From contig VWZX01010538.1 in assembly GCA_013399015.1 (NCBI GenBank), positions 1,094,624-1,158,623 of the forward strand: a stretch of 64,000 nt of DNA, in the 5' to 3' direction. Shown piece after piece: positions 37,616 through 50,560 of this stretch (position 1 is the stretch's first letter; the number at the start of each line of letters is the position of its first letter). The notes under the pieces were generated by a model, which did not search any database, was not told the DNA's origin, and was given only the letters and a program-made list of their open reading frames with translations. This stretch comes from Galbula dea. Its lineage: Eukaryota; Chordata; Aves; Piciformes; Galbulidae. The position numbers were made by a program, and so were the translations under genes.

Positions 37616-39538
37616 GAAAACTAGGAAATTTAAGTTTTTGGTTGTGAAATTTAGCAAGACTGTAACGTACCTTTTCAGTACCACAAGAAATAAGCCAGTT
37701 TGTTACATTGTTACAGGAAGATTGACTATAAACTGGCATTCTGATGGCTGTAAATCTGGTAATTAATGACTGATTAACATGAAAAAACCCCTATAGAAAA
37801 TATATAGCCTTAGAGTGGTCTTTTAAATGATTCTCAGAATATGGAAAATACATACTTCCTCATAAGAGTGCTTTAATGGATTGCTCTACGGAGAGCAAAT
37901 TCGAATGTTCAAAGAAAAGCAAGTAGTATTTCTGAACAGTTTTAGACTGCACATTCCAGCTGATAGGGGTGATAACAGTTGAACTGACTTGCAATGGTGA
38001 ATATGAACATTGTATATAGAATCTTGGCTTTGCAGTTTTGACCCCTGTAAGCCTTCCTTAAGTCTCCCTTCTCTTGATAGAACTGGCAGAAAAGCCCAAA
38101 TCCTTGATTGCACTGAGAATTTTTTAAACCTGTAGCTATTTTCTTTATAGTTACTCTTTAATTATTGTTATAAGTTATTGTGGGGTTATTTTAATGTTTA
38201 GTAGTGAATGCTTTCTTTTGTCAGAATGAATGTCTTTATTGAAGTTGTAGAAATTTGTTGCATAACAATTATAGGGAAAGATCAAAATGTGTAATATAAA
38301 CTTCACAAATGTATGTGCTTGTGCCATAACTTCTAAAATATCACTGTAATGGAGACTGAAAATAACAGTGTGCATTTTGTTATTGCTGCTTTACTTGGCA
38401 TTTAAAAAACCCTGCTTTTGACAACCTTGTAATAAAATAAGACTAACTGGGCACTTGTGGTCAGTCAGATAAGGCCTTATCTACTCAACAGACTTTTGTT
38501 CCTGTGAACATCCAGAATATGGAGCTAATAAATTAAGTGAAGATGTTACATTACTTTCTGGCTTATATATTCCTAACAGCAGTATCAGTTGCAAAAAATC
38601 TTTATTTCTGCTGCTGCGTGAGTCACTAAAATGTTAGTCTTTTAGGCTAAATTTGCAATACTGGAAGAACACAGATATCCTCATATCTAATGTAGATGAT
38701 GAACCGGCGTCCTGGGAAGCAGAAATACAGCACAGAAAACCTCAGACTTGAAATTTAAAATCTGAAGCTAAGATTTATACTGAAATACTGAAAACTAGCT
38801 TGTAGTCCCTGTAGAGGCTTATAAAGGTCATGGGTAATATGCATGCCACTGTCATACTATAGCATTGTCCTTGTTCCTTAGTGTGACAGGGTGCTCTCCC
38901 TCTGTCTCTAGGCCCTCTAGAAGGGTTTTCACAGTCAAGAGTTTATTCCTATATGGATGAGTGCAAGCTAAGAGAGTCTCACAATTTCATTTTCTGGCTT
39001 CAGAGGAATCAAATTCTGCGTGTACTACTTATTTTAGAGCTCTAGCCATAACCACACAACCATGTTACAAATATGAAGTGTGTACCTTAGGAAGAACTAG
39101 AATTACTCTTAGTAAGGAGCAGTTATAATAAACTGCAAACATCCAAAAATATTTCTGCTGGAATGCATCATGTTATTTTATGCTGCCTTTGGTATGACTG
39201 AGCCTTCCTAGCCATTGTAAATAAAGTGCCTGTAGCTCTTGACAGAAGGCTACTCCCACATCTCCTAAATGATTTCTAGTATTAGGACTATGAGATTGCT
39301 AGTATCACTATGGGTTTGCATTGTGGGGGTTTTTTGTGTGGTTTTTTTTTTTTTTTTACATGAGAACAAAATGAGTTCAACCCCTTGCTCTTTAGCTACT
39401 CCTTTTTTGTTCTTGGTTTCTTTTCTACAGCTCTGCACTAGACGCATTGTTGAAGAGTACAATGTTTAGCATACACTGTGGGTGCAATTGGTTTTAAAGC
39501 CCCTTCCTGCAGGATTTCCTTCCTGGTTCCCCCCACCT

Positions 39539-39540
<2 letters not shown>

Positions 39541-39597
<57 letters not shown>
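39541..39597. repeat. Uninterrupted 57-bp poly-T (poly-A on the minus strand)
   Basis: Fifty-seven consecutive T. It lies about 170-200 bp beyond the predicted CCNJ polyadenylation site and reads as poly-A in the CCNJ direction. On that strand the tract is preceded by ATAATAAGC about 23 nt upstream, like a polyadenylated RNA end. Confidence 0.9.
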
Positions 39598-39598
<1 letters not shown>

Positions 39599-39764
39599 AT
39601 TGTTCTTGAAGCTTATTATAGTGTTGCAGAAAGGGTGGGGAGAAAGAAGAAACTCCTTACATCTTCAGCCCATATCCATATACATACAGGGATGATGCCA
39701 GGCAAATTAGAGTCAGTTTACATATTTTTAAAAAAACACACACAAAAGCATAATACACATTGGA

Positions 39765-42510
39765 GCCTTCTTACTCAAAACTAGTTTTATTTTTAAAAAT
39801 AAGTTGAATGCATAGCACTCACAAAGATTCCATTGTTTTGGACATTTTTTTTGCATGTAGAAGCACCATTCTTTTTTATTCCATAAAAAACACATTTTGG
39901 TTCTAATAGTAAGAACAGTATATTTTTCATGTACACTGGTAAAGCCCTTTTAAATAATATTGAAACTGTTCAGAGTACATTTTCTCTGTAGGCATGCAGC
40001 TGCAGTGTCAGGAAAAAAAACCCCCTCAGACTAAGTAATAAATTAAAACCAAACAGCATGTAGTGGATTTTTTTTTTTACAGTTGACCTAATGTCTTAAA
40101 ATAGTCAAATAAAAATACCCTATTAAATGCAAATTTGCAGTATTAACTACTTGAATAATCCTCCCACCCATTATAATTCCAGTGTTAAGTATTAGTTAAA
40201 GTTTTACATATCAAATGCCTCTGGGATAAATTTACTAATACCCCAGAAAACAAGAGCCTATACTGCTGTGTCACAAATAAAGATGAGAAGTTAGCTGATT
40301 TAAAGATTTTACATAAAAAAATTGCTACAGGCATCTGCTGTTATTTCAAGTCATGGTCTATTACAAGACTGTACATTCATAGCATCAGAGGTAGTTAAGA
40401 GGACTGAGGACTTGGATATATACCATTGCATCAAAATGAAACCAGCAGAAGCCCATTTCCCTCTTAAATGGGTAACAATGCTGAATAAAAGGCATCTTAT
40501 CAGGTGGAAAGTCTGTACTTAACACTATCAGACATGGGGAAATATGCATTAAGAGATTAAGAGAGTCAAAAAACACAAAACCAAACCAACGTGCACTTTA
40601 ATTGACAACACTATGCCTATTTCAAAGTTGATTCTCTAGCATAAAGTAGAGAGAGTCATCTCTTTCACTCACCCTCCTATCCCCCCTTGACTTACATACA
40701 TATATACGCTACAAAAGCTCACAACAAAAATTAGGACTTGCGGAAAAAGAAACACACAACCAAAACCTAAGAGAAACAGGATTTCTTCTCCTCAACAATA
40801 AGTAGGCTTTTACAGCATCTTACCATTCAGACCCTGAAAGAACGAATACAGCTGTCCTCTCTCCATTCTGAACATTATGGTAAGGCCTCTCTCTTTGGTG
40901 ATAAAGCCTTCATTTTGATAATGTATCTTAATTAATTGCCCCTGCTTTCAAAACAGTCCCTAAGATTCAACATAATTCAGTATCATTAGATGGTACACAA
41001 AACAGGGGAGAAGGTGGTAGCAAAAGAACAAATAAACAAGAAAAAGCCTTAAGCCCCACACTGTATTTTGTAGTACTAAGAATCCTGTCATCCATAGTTC
41101 TTCCCCCAAGTTCTACTGTAGGAAAAAGTCAGGTATCTTCTTGTAGATAAAAAAAAAAAAATCCTCCATTAATATCTCTACCAACATTTGCATCCAAGAG
41201 ATGGATGAGTGAAGCTTTCTACTGTCAGACTATCCACTCCACAGGAGACAGTGTAATGCCATAGTCATGTAATTAGCACCTTCACTGTGATAAAGCAGTT
41301 CACTCTGCAATATATTTTTGATCCACCCATTTAGAAGAGTAAATCTCTGCATTTTCTTCTAGAACTCTCAAATAGTAGAAGAAAAAAGTTGCCCCACTAT
41401 TACCTGAGAATTTCCCTCCACTATAAGCCTGAGAGAACTGGATTTCTAAAAGCATTGATGCTGTCAGTACAATTGGAGGATGTTTTCTGTTGGTTAATAT
41501 GTGTGTATGTTTGTGTGCGTACACATCATCATAGCCACTGTAGTAGTTCTGGTACAGTACAATTTCAGCTGAAACTCTCTCTTTTCTTCAATTACTCAAT
41601 ACCACACTGCTGGGCAGTAGTTCACATCTATATTCTGTGAATGCTCATATATCCCTTTGGTACTCTGCATGTATATGCCCTGAAGAAAAGCCACTTCACT
41701 TATAGTTTTTTCCCTTTCTACCTTCCTCCCTCAAGTTATACCCAGTTAAGTGTACAAACCAGCAGCACAGAGTAATGAGTAGAAAATTCCCTGAGTTAGT
41801 ATGGAAGAGTTACTTTAAACATAGAAAGGATAGGGAGGAGACGAGAAGAGAAACAGCATATATCCTGTGAGGTACAAATAGCCAAAATACCAGTTAACTC
41901 AAATGCCTTAGCCTAAAGCAAATATACAACACAAATGCTGGAAAAAGGGCAAGAGTATGGAGTTATCCAGATGAGATTTGTTTCTTCTTATGGTCCCCAT
42001 ATATCTGCAGAAGTCTGGCATTCAGTGGATTCTTAGGTTTCAGTAAATTTAAAGTGTTAATACTGTATGGTGGTATTTCATAAGTGTCTTCAAAATAATA
42101 CTGCATATCTCCTTCATTAAAAGGTAAGTCTGTGGTCAGTTCAATCTCTTTTTAACTAGTATTTCAAAAAATGTGCATTAGAAGCACTGAGTATTCTGAG
42201 TGCCAGAGTAAGAACTTACTACCACCAGGTATACACATTCTTTTTAGAGGGTGTTTTGTGTGGATTTGTGGGTTTTTTTGTTCGGTTGGTTAGGTTTTTT
42301 TGTTTGTTTTGGGTTTTTTTTTCAGTCTGTATTTGAGCTATGGTAATGGTTGTCAATCCAGTTGTTTTCTTCTAGAAAGACACTTTAATTCAATGTTCTC
42401 CTCAAGCCTATTTGAGGTTTAACAAAAAACCCAACAAACCAAAACAAAACAATTCCCCTCAACACAACTTCCCACCTGAAACAAACAGGCACAGAACCAT
42501 TTTGCACTTA
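39765..42510 (-). other. CCNJ: CCNJ 3' UTR (end predicted)
   Basis: No AATAAA is seen on the minus strand after the stop until a pair at 39880-39875 and 39791-39786, so cleavage near 39.77 kb is likely, giving a UTR of about 2.7 kb. It contains a T/G-rich tract at 42249-42323 and an A/C-rich tract at 42415-42455 that could pair in RNA. Confidence 0.5.
39786..39880 (-). terminator. CCNJ: Paired polyadenylation signals for CCNJ
   Basis: Minus-strand AATAAA occurs at 39880-39875 and again at 39791-39786. Two closely spaced canonical signals at the end of a signal-free 2.6-kb stretch make this the best candidate end of the transcript. Confidence 0.5.
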
Positions 42511-42922
42511 TCACCTCTCAAAGCAGGGAGTAATACAAGAATATCGTCCATTCACTTGGTAACTCCGGTTGTAGGAGACACTTATACATGGCTTCACTTC
42601 TAGCGGAACGGCTAGTGACACTGCACTACCAGTCTGTACATGGCCTCGAGCCTGAACACTAGACTGTAGGGCAGCAGGGCAAGTCTGAAGTGGGTAAGAT
42701 GTTGTATGATTAGATGATAGTATCTGTTGACAGTTTTGCTGCTGTGATGTCTGATGGTGATACTGTAATGAAGATTGGTGAGCTTGGAGGTACTGTGGTA
42801 CATGCTGTTGAGCACTGGCCTGCTGGGGAGTTGGTGCTGGGGTCTGAAATACAGTATGCTGGGCAGACTGAGCATGTTGTCCTTTTTGCTTGTTTGCTTC
42901 TTTCACATCATTATCATGCGCA
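42511..42922 (-). CDS. CCNJ: CCNJ last coding exon, Gln/His-rich tail
   Basis: After the acceptor GTTTTAG it encodes residues 248-383, starting AHDNDVKEANKQKGQ. A Gln, His, Ser and Thr-rich disordered stretch follows, ending EVKPCISVSYNRSYQ to ITPCFER and TGA at 42513-42511. The conserved last 30 residues suggest a functional motif after a fast-evolving linker. Confidence 0.94.
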
Positions 42923-45900
42923 CTAAAACAAATCGAGAGGACAGAATACATGAAAATAGATACTAAAATAATTTAAACTCTTTTGGATTAACTTTTAAGA
43001 GCACTCTAAAAAAATGATGCAACTATCTGAAAGCTTACAAAGCTTTTTTATATAAAATTAGCTTATCCTTAAAAATCATCCAAGGTTTTAAAATTTTTTC
43101 TTTAGAATAGCTGTTTTTGAGCATTTCACTTCACTGCATCGCAATACAAAAATGCAGATAAAAGCCAAGTACAATGCAAATAATACAGCAGTATCTAAAA
43201 TTACCAATGCAATAAAGTCTATTAGTGTACTGCAATAAAGTCCCAGATTACCAGAACCTGAAATTAAAACTTGCTGCTTCTACCTCATTTCAGTTGGGTA
43301 ACAGATAATAGGGGTTTTAAAAACCCTCTGATATCATGTCTTTAAAGTTCTACATTAGAGTAACTAAAAATCATAAATATATTGATACTGGATCCTGTTC
43401 TGGGAGTGGAAATGCATTTTTTTTTCTTCCTTTCACCTTTTTTCTAGCCCACACAGTACTTAAGTTACGACAGTTTAGCTCACTGTAATTCCCTTTGATT
43501 GACACCTGTCTGAAATATCTTTACACATACTCTTGCTCTTACGCTGAGGTTAAGCAGGTGCCACCTCTCCACTTCAGTCAGGCCTGAAATCATCTAAGTT
43601 TGTAAGTATTGCCTATACAGGGCATATCTCTTCAAGAAAGTTGGGGTTCAAGCACCCACTACCTTTTCTTAAAAGATTGCTAACTTTTTATGGTGCACTG
43701 TGAATACAACAGAAAGGCTTCACCCCTCCCCACCCAACAGTGTTCCAGAGCAATACTGAAAACACTTTTGCAATAGCACTTGCATCCTTTAGGTACACAC
43801 ATTAGTGAAGCCAGAAGAGGCCATGAGGAGTGATAATGTCACATTTGTAAGGAAGACGTGATTCTTCCAGATACAGCTGTTCCTGTGCTTCTGTGGAGCA
43901 AAACTTTGTTTAAATCTGGGCGAGAGCAAACTTCTGTAGGAGGAATGTTGGGCATAGTTTTGATCTTACAGTTTGGAATAAAAGAACTGATTGTGTAACA
44001 TCCCTTCCCAGTAAGGTTCACTTGGCATTCATTGGCATTTTGATCTCACATCAGCTCTCTTTCTACTGTAGTGCAAAAACGGATACAGCAAAAATAGCTA
44101 CAATCTCCTGGTCATCTCCTCCCCCCAGTAGCTGGCTACTCAAACAATCTGCGTATTTGAGCCATGATCTGTTTGGAGCATCCCTTGAACTTCCGAGACA
44201 GAGTCTGAGAGTAAGCAGGAGCTCCTGTGCCTTCAGTACACTTCACAACCTCTTTTTGCTCTCTGAGCAGACTACAGCGATTGGGAACAAGCTATTTAAC
44301 AGATTTTCAAAGCATGCCAAGATGATGTTCAATGGAAATGAAAGACGGAGGGGTTTTTTTTGAATGAATAGGAAAGTTTAGATCTAATAAGGTTTTCTTT
44401 TTTGGAAAGAACAAACTAGTACCTGACAATACTACTTCATACCCAAGTATTTTTAGAACAGAAAAATTCAAAAAGAAACGTACTTTCAGTGCTAACAGCA
44501 ATTAAGCATACCAACAGGTGCAGAAATGAGCTTAAAATAAAGCTGCTATTAACTTACATTAAGAGTCGCTCAATACATGGCACTAGGAAATCCCAAGAGT
44601 ATGCAGTAAGATGATGCAGTCGGGTAGGCCATGTTGGTGAGAGACGCAAGATAATCCTTGAAGAAGCTACACATGCAGCAGCAACTAAAGAAGGAGCATA
44701 ACTTAAAAATGCATGATCTAGAAAGAAGGAATAGGAAAAAGATTCATTTTAGTTGGATGCTGTCTGTCAAGACAACAAAGGAGCCATCACCTGAAACACG
44801 TAACTCACCTTGCAGTGATACTTCGAGAAAGTAATCAGCGTATTTTGCCATATATAACTTAGTCTTCTCTAAGCAAACCATTGGCCAGCCATCATGAAGA
44901 TCAGTCTCATGGACAGCAATAGAAAGATAATAGTCGATGAAATGAGCAGCAGTTGGGAGGCACAAATTCCACTGAAATGTTTCTAGCAACAACAACTCCA
45001 TATGAAGCAAATTCTCTTTTGTTAGTACCAAATTCATGTTAGTCATACAGCCCAAGCTGTTCAACTGTTCAAGTTTGGGAACACTGTCTTCCTTTTCTTC
45101 AAATTTACCTTCAGGTGAACAGAAAGAGGAGGGGGGGAAAAAAGGTTCAGCACGAGTGAACTATAAAACAGACTGTATCTACTGTCTGCGTTGGTCATAT
45201 TTCAATTCTATTATGTCAAACAAGCTTGAGACTTTCCTTCAGGTACAAAGGCCAAATGGAAGATGTCATCAGAGACAAAAAGGGGTACGTACTATAAATG
45301 GGCTAAATTTCAGCAGATAATGTCAAACACTGTAGGACATTGTGCAGCATCACATTTCCTGTTCGTTTTCCTGCTCGGGCACACAAAAGCCAGTTGCCAA
45401 GAGCAGAAGTAAGTTATATTAGGACATCACTGGCACTGCATACACAAGTTATCAACAAATTACTGTATAATGTGTCCCCATCATCAATGAAATACTGCTG
45501 TGGTGTGACTTGGCATACACAACACCACAGCATTTGGCTTTAATCACCCTCCCGCCCCCATACACCCTTTTTGTTTCTAAAACTCATTAGAATATAGCTA
45601 GAGCTCTAGCCAATGTGGCTGCTCTCAATGCCTGTTATGGTAGGCATGGTTTTAGATTGGATAGTTGGTAAGCTGCTCCAGCAGTTCAAACTGAATCCAC
45701 TGAAAGTGCATTTCAGCAACATGTATCTAAAACCCCATACTGCCATATATACTGTATCAACTTTAACACTGCTAGCACCTTCAGCTTTCCTTGGATTTTA
45801 ACTTGTCAGGCCTGTGTGTTTTCTGCCTGAAACAAAATTGTGTATGTAGAAAACCCATGAACAAGAGAAACCAAGCATCACATTTCCATACTGTTTGCCA

Positions 45901-46363
45901 TGTGGCTGTGCTATTTCAATTTCATTGCAAATTCCTTCCATCTTACACTCTCTAATCAGTACTACATGGTATGTTGTAAGTGCACATTTTTAGAGAGCTT
46001 TTGCAGGACTGAACATACTGAACATTTGCTTTTTAAACAGTGGAGGTACTTATAGAGGACTTAATCCAACACCAGTTCCAGTCTGTTAGTTTTTGTTTCC
46101 CATACTCCAGTAAATACAGAAATAAAAGCTTCAGGAGTCACATAATAATTTCTCTTATTCTATAACCTTATCAGTTGTATCACAGTGTGATACGTTGAAT
46201 GTATTGCACCACTGATTATACTGCTTGTTGAAGCCACAGAGGGCAAAATTTTGAAATAGCATTCTGGTTTGTGCTTTTTGAACCAATTCATATGCTGCTC
46301 AGAAGAGTGAGCACTCTAGGCTTTTGGAGCTCTACTTGCAGCTTGCCATAAAAGACAACAGAG

Positions 46364-46394
<31 letters not shown>

Positions 46395-49300
46395 TTTTCA
46401 TCTTGAATTTAAGTTGAAAACCTGGCATTAGTTCAAAGCCAATACATTTTCCTAAATGGATTACACTGGTTTCTAAGGCAAGATTTTCATACTCAGCACC
46501 TCATCCTCTGCCATGAGAAGATTGCTGGCTGCTGGCATCCAGTCAAAGTTTACTCCTAGAAGAATCTGAAATAACCCTTTTCTTGTTTAACGGTTCTACC
46601 GAACAGCTGTATTGGTGGAGACAGGGGGTGCAATGAAGGGAAGCAGTATACCAAAAATAGCCAACACCTCAGCATTCTGTTTTTCTAGCAAAGAGTGCCT
46701 AGAGCTACAATGCACTATCTCTTATTTGAGAAAACAGAAACAGATTCAGAGAAACAGATCAGCGGAAACTGAGCCGACAGTTAGTTCTGCTGCAAGGACT
46801 GGTTTCTCTGAATCTACTGGTTTAAAGAACAAGTGCCAGCAGGTAACCAGCAAACTACACTCACATTTCTTTGGGGACATCTAAAAGGGGTCCACAAATG
46901 TGGAAAGATGGATACACACCAGAAGAATATACTCAAGGTCAATATAAGTAGCACTGTCCATAATGTTTGTAATTAACTCCATCTTCAGAGTACTGTGCCC
47001 AATGCATTTCACCAGCATTACATGTGAATTACATTGTATGTGACTATACAGGATTTGTTAGTCTTATCATGCGTAAAGAACATGGCAATTTATGAAATCT
47101 GAAGTATTCCAGAACCACAAAACACCATCAGTAGGGTGCAGTGAAGTCTACATATGGGTTTTTTTAATTTCTTCCTTTACCACAGGTATGAATATTTCTC
47201 ATTTCCAGCACTGGATTTACCCATTTTGAGATGTCCTCAGAAAGACAGTCTTTCTATTCCTGCAATACAGGTCTGAAAATTCACCTTAGAATAATTTATT
47301 TTCAAGAATAAATATTAATCTTTTAATTGCAGTTTGTTTTTTCTCCTTTCAGTTTCATCAGATACCAACAAAAGTTAAGAGTATGAAAAAAGGATCTACC
47401 AGTTGGGCCAAACTGGTATACACTAATCTGCTTGTCTTTGATAACCACTTTGTTTCCTTTATTTGCTATATCCCATCAAGACATGCCTTGTAATTGGCAG
47501 CAGAACCTAGACTGCTCTAGTTAAAAAGCTTGGTGCTACATACTTACTTGCTAAAAGTAAACAGGAAAGAGAAACCACATGCAGCTGCTGTATAGATATG
47601 TCATAACGATCCATAAAGAGGTCCAACAGATACACAGCTAGATGTCGTGCAGCAGGACAGAGTCTGAACCGATTGCTCACAATAGCAATCAGATCTGCGA
47701 AGTATCTTCTCAGATGTAACTGGGGAGATTGGCCTTTGTAGGAGGGCAGCTTCAGCTCCTATATGGACAGCAGCACACAATTTAATTAAAACCATCCTTT
47801 AGTTTGAATTGGTATCAGATTAATATAGATGATATTCTAAAATTTATCATGGAATTTTCAAAGGATTTCTCTCCTCTTTGTTCTGTTCCATCATTTCAGC
47901 ACCCCTTTTCACAAAACAAAATGTTGTATTAAAGAAGACCTAGGAAATAATTTGGTTCTGCACAACATTAGTATAATTATCTAAAATTTAACATCTTTCA
48001 GTTAGGCAACTGGCTAAAGTGACTTAAGCTTCTACCACTCCTGTCATATGACCTCTACTGCAAAGACTCTACCTGCCAGCAGGGAAACAGCAAGCATAGG
48101 TTGAGTACTCCTCAGTTGCTTCAATGCAAAGTCCAATAGCTTGACTCAACACCCTCCTGCTACAGCTTAATTTGAGCAATCAGACTTTGTACTGAAGTGT
48201 TTGCATGTTCCAGTGCTGCCAGATCTCCTGCATGTACTTCCAGGATAAGGGCACTACAGCTAGCTGAAGGCAGCAACCTTAGGAAGAGGAATAGGGTGCA
48301 CGTGTCAACATTTGCTGCATGCATATGTTTAAACATTGCCTTAATCTGATCTGATTCATGTTGCACTGACACCGATTACAGTGTGTTCTCAGGCATTTAG
48401 TTAAGCACACGCAAAGCTCATATGTCCTCAGATTTGGGGCTGACCCCACAAAACAAAAGCCCTACACCACAGATGAGAAAAATCTATTTATCTATTTTGA
48501 ATATAAAATTTAGACTGATAGAAAAAACATTCCCTAGGCTTCTATCTAGTAGCTAGTATCTTCTCTTGTATACATCAGATCATCAGTGCTGTCTTCTGTT
48601 ATAATGAATAAGTTTATGAGTTGGATTGTGCATACTCATAGTATGAGTAGGATTTTGTGTACAATTAAATTTTCAGTGGAACAGTCCCATAACATCAAGT
48701 TGGAACAGAATAGCTCAAATTTTCTAATTTTTAAATCAAATCAAAAGTTTTGAAACGTGCTATTTAAGTGAAAAAAAAATACACAACTACAACATGCAAG
48801 TCCCTGCCCATATCTACTAAGCTTTGAAATTCATCTTCTGCAACACTAACTTAGTTTTAGTAATGGTAAGTTCAGTACCAAATAAGTTACCCTGTCCTTG
48901 TCTTGAGTTCCCTCTGTCCCCCACTCCTGAAAATAGAAGTTTCTTTGGCAGTCATGCCTAAAAGAAAGAGAATCTGCTCATCAATTACTATCAAACAGCA
49001 AAAGCACATTTTTAGTAGGTTCAGTCACTAAACTGATTTTCAGCTCTGGACAGAAGATGTGCTTTACTATGAAAGTAACCCCAAAGAGCTACTTTAAGTC
49101 AGTCAAAGCAACTTCAAAACAGTATTGCCTACACCCTCTACTATTCTTACAGCACCTAGTGTCTACTTGGTTGGTTCGGTTGTTTTTTTACAATAGCATC
49201 ACAATGCTTTCTGGAAAATTTAAACTTGGACCTGCTTACACATTCAAAATGAAGAACCAAACTGCCTTTTATTAAGCGCAGAAAGAGAACAGTCTGCTCA

Positions 49301-49727
49301 GCCAAATAAAGTGTCAAAACTGAAACGGACTGAGCACTAATTATGGCGAGGACACTGTTCTTCAAGGTTTAGAGAAGGAAACTTCACCAAGACCTCAGGC
49401 CAGGCCCACCGAGCGGCGGTAGCCTCACAAGCGATGTCCACCCCGTTCCCCGCCGCCGCGCCGTCTCCCCTCCGGAGGGCCGGCTCCGATTGTTAAGAGT
49501 CCTCACAAAGGCTCCGGGACCGCCAACCCTCCGCTTCCCCCACGGCGCGGGGCCGGGAGCGGCCTCAGCGCGCCGCCACGCCCCGGGCTTCTCACCGCCC
49601 CCCTCAACCCCCCCACCACCCGCGCAAACCAGCCACCACGGCCGCCGCTCCGGGCTACCTTGTAGCGAAGCGCTTGATGGATGTCGGCAGCCAGTTGTCC
49701 TGTCCACCACTGCGCCTCCAGCTCCAT
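42511..49727 (-). CDS. CCNJ: CCNJ, cyclin J (5 coding exons)
   Basis: Joined exons (minus strand): 49727-49659, 47758-47548, 45108-44809, 44717-44558, 42922-42511. They total 1152 nt, 383 residues, the length known for human CCNJ, with all junctions AG/GT and in phase. Seen: MELEAQWWTGQLAADIHQAL at the start, an N-terminal cyclin box at about residues 40-150 ([35 protein letters not shown]), a second cyclin fold at about 155-246 (TAAHFIDYYLS, YMAKYADYFLEVSLQ, TAYSWDFLV), and a Gln/His-rich disordered tail ending YSCITPCFER. Known for the family: an atypical cyclin first described in Drosophila oogenesis, thought to partner with a CDK. CCNJL was considered, but the exact length and tail match CCNJ. 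Its own CpG promoter lies at 49.4-50.55 kb. No truncation or frameshift is seen. Confidence 0.95.
44558..44717 (-). CDS. CCNJ: CCNJ coding exon 4, C-terminal cyclin fold
   Basis: Encodes residues 195-246 including APSLVAAACVASSRIILRLS, then PTWPTRLHHLTAYSWDFLV and IERLL. Acceptor TCTAG, donor GTAAGT; phase 1 to 2. Confidence 0.95.
44809..45108 (-). CDS. CCNJ: CCNJ coding exon 3
   Basis: Encodes residues 95-193, from [19 protein letters not shown] to EVSLQ. A strong pyrimidine tract (a G-rich run on the plus strand at 45128-45140) precedes the acceptor; donor is GTGAGT. It spans the end of the first and start of the second cyclin fold. Confidence 0.95.
46371..46394. repeat. 24-bp poly-A in a CCNJ intron
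   Basis: Homopolymer run in the 2.4-kb intron between exons 47548-47758 and 44809-45108. No associated element is recognised. Confidence 0.85.
47548..47758 (-). CDS. CCNJ: CCNJ coding exon 2, N-terminal cyclin box
   Basis: Encodes residues 24-93, starting ELKLPSYKGQSPQL and ending VVSLSCLLLA, with [15 protein letters not shown] and DLFMDRYDISIQQLH between. Acceptor ATATAG, donor GTAAGTA; phase 0 to 1. Confidence 0.95.
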
Positions 49728-50560
49728 CGGCGGGGCGGCGCGGCAGCCGGGGCCTGAGCAGATGGGAGGAAGCGACGCTCGCTGAGTGCGGGCGGGGCGG
49801 AACAGGACGGGACGAGCAACACCACCCTCACCCCTTCCTCGCTCACCCCCGGTTAAACGCGATCAGCTGCCTCCCGCCCCACGAGGCACCCTCGACCCCC
49901 CAGCCCAGCTGACCGCCATGCGGGCCACAAGTGAGGCTCGTTAAGCCGCCTCCTCCCCCCGCAGGACGCGGTCAGGCGAGAGGGGTGCGGAGGAGCCGGC
50001 AGCCCGATCCCGGGGAAAGGGCGATCGCGCCCCAACAAAGGCCGGCGGCGCTTACCCCACCGAAACCATCACTCACCTTACGCTGCGGCGCGGCTGGCGG
50101 CCACAGCGGGGCCTGGCCCGGAGCATCTACGCGCGGCGCGCCGTCCCGAGGGCTCCTCCGCCATCACACAGTGCCGCCTGCCTCGCCCATTGTTAAAGGG
50201 CCGAGTGGGCCGGCGTGTATACAAAGCCAGGCAGCGCTTGCACGCGGCCGTCGGCCCGCCAATCGCCTGCCGCCTTACACCACGGCCTGCCTGCCGAACG
50301 CCAATCAGGGGGCGGCACTCATAGGACGCACTAAACCCCCCGCTCTACCGCAAGGCGCGGGACAGCTTTGAACCCGCGGAGCTGCCGTAGCCGCCCCGAA
50401 AAAGGCCCGGGGAGGACGGGGCGGAGCTCCCGGAGCGCCGCGAAAGGGGGCGGCTTCGGTGGAGGTGGCCTCGCTTGGAGGGCCTGTTGGCATCGGACTC
50501 GCGCGGGAGGGGAGGGTTTGCGGGCTCGGCGTCCTGATTGGTAAAAGGAGCTCCCAGTTG
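49390..50560 (-). promoter_or_regulatory. CCNJ: CCNJ CpG-island promoter
   Basis: Strong CpG and GC enrichment with sharp borders on both sides. CCAAT is at 50259-50263 and 50301-50305, an inverted CCAAT (ATTGG) at 50537-50541, and a GC box near 50309. There is no TATA box. A donor GTAAG|GTGAGT with its exon ending at 50077 marks a probable non-coding first exon, spliced over 323 nt to the acceptor at 49754. Confidence 0.75.
49659..49753 (-). CDS. CCNJ: CCNJ exon with start codon
   Basis: ATG at 49727-49725; 23 codons end ALRYK before the donor GTAGCC. A plausible acceptor CTGCTCAG precedes 49753, so 26 nt of 5' UTR would be in this exon. MELE, QWW and GQLAADIHQALRYK match human CCNJ closely, which fixes the start. 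Confidence 0.92.

Larger units (their letters stand above)
25750..39500. other. Intergenic region between DUSP11 and CCNJ
   Basis: About 14 kb of AT-rich sequence. I could support only small repeat pieces (29235, 29640, 36270 and 37560), a CTCF-like site at 28404, and homopolymers. No protein frame is recognisable. The longest (31235-31714 minus, 159 codons) has no motif and is interrupted by low-complexity sequence. Confidence 0.5.

Noticed and set aside
39482..39784. 100-codon plus-strand frame with a long Phe run
   Set aside because: Produced by the 57-bp poly-T tract; not a protein.
46177..46193. GTATCACA/TGTGATAC palindrome in a CCNJ intron
   Set aside because: Eight-base arms with one spacer base; expected by chance at this scale and no context supports an operator or RNA.
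49490..50371. Several long frames on both strands in the CCNJ CpG island
   Set aside because: GC-rich DNA lacks stop codons; only the 23-codon CCNJ start exon is supported by homology and splicing.
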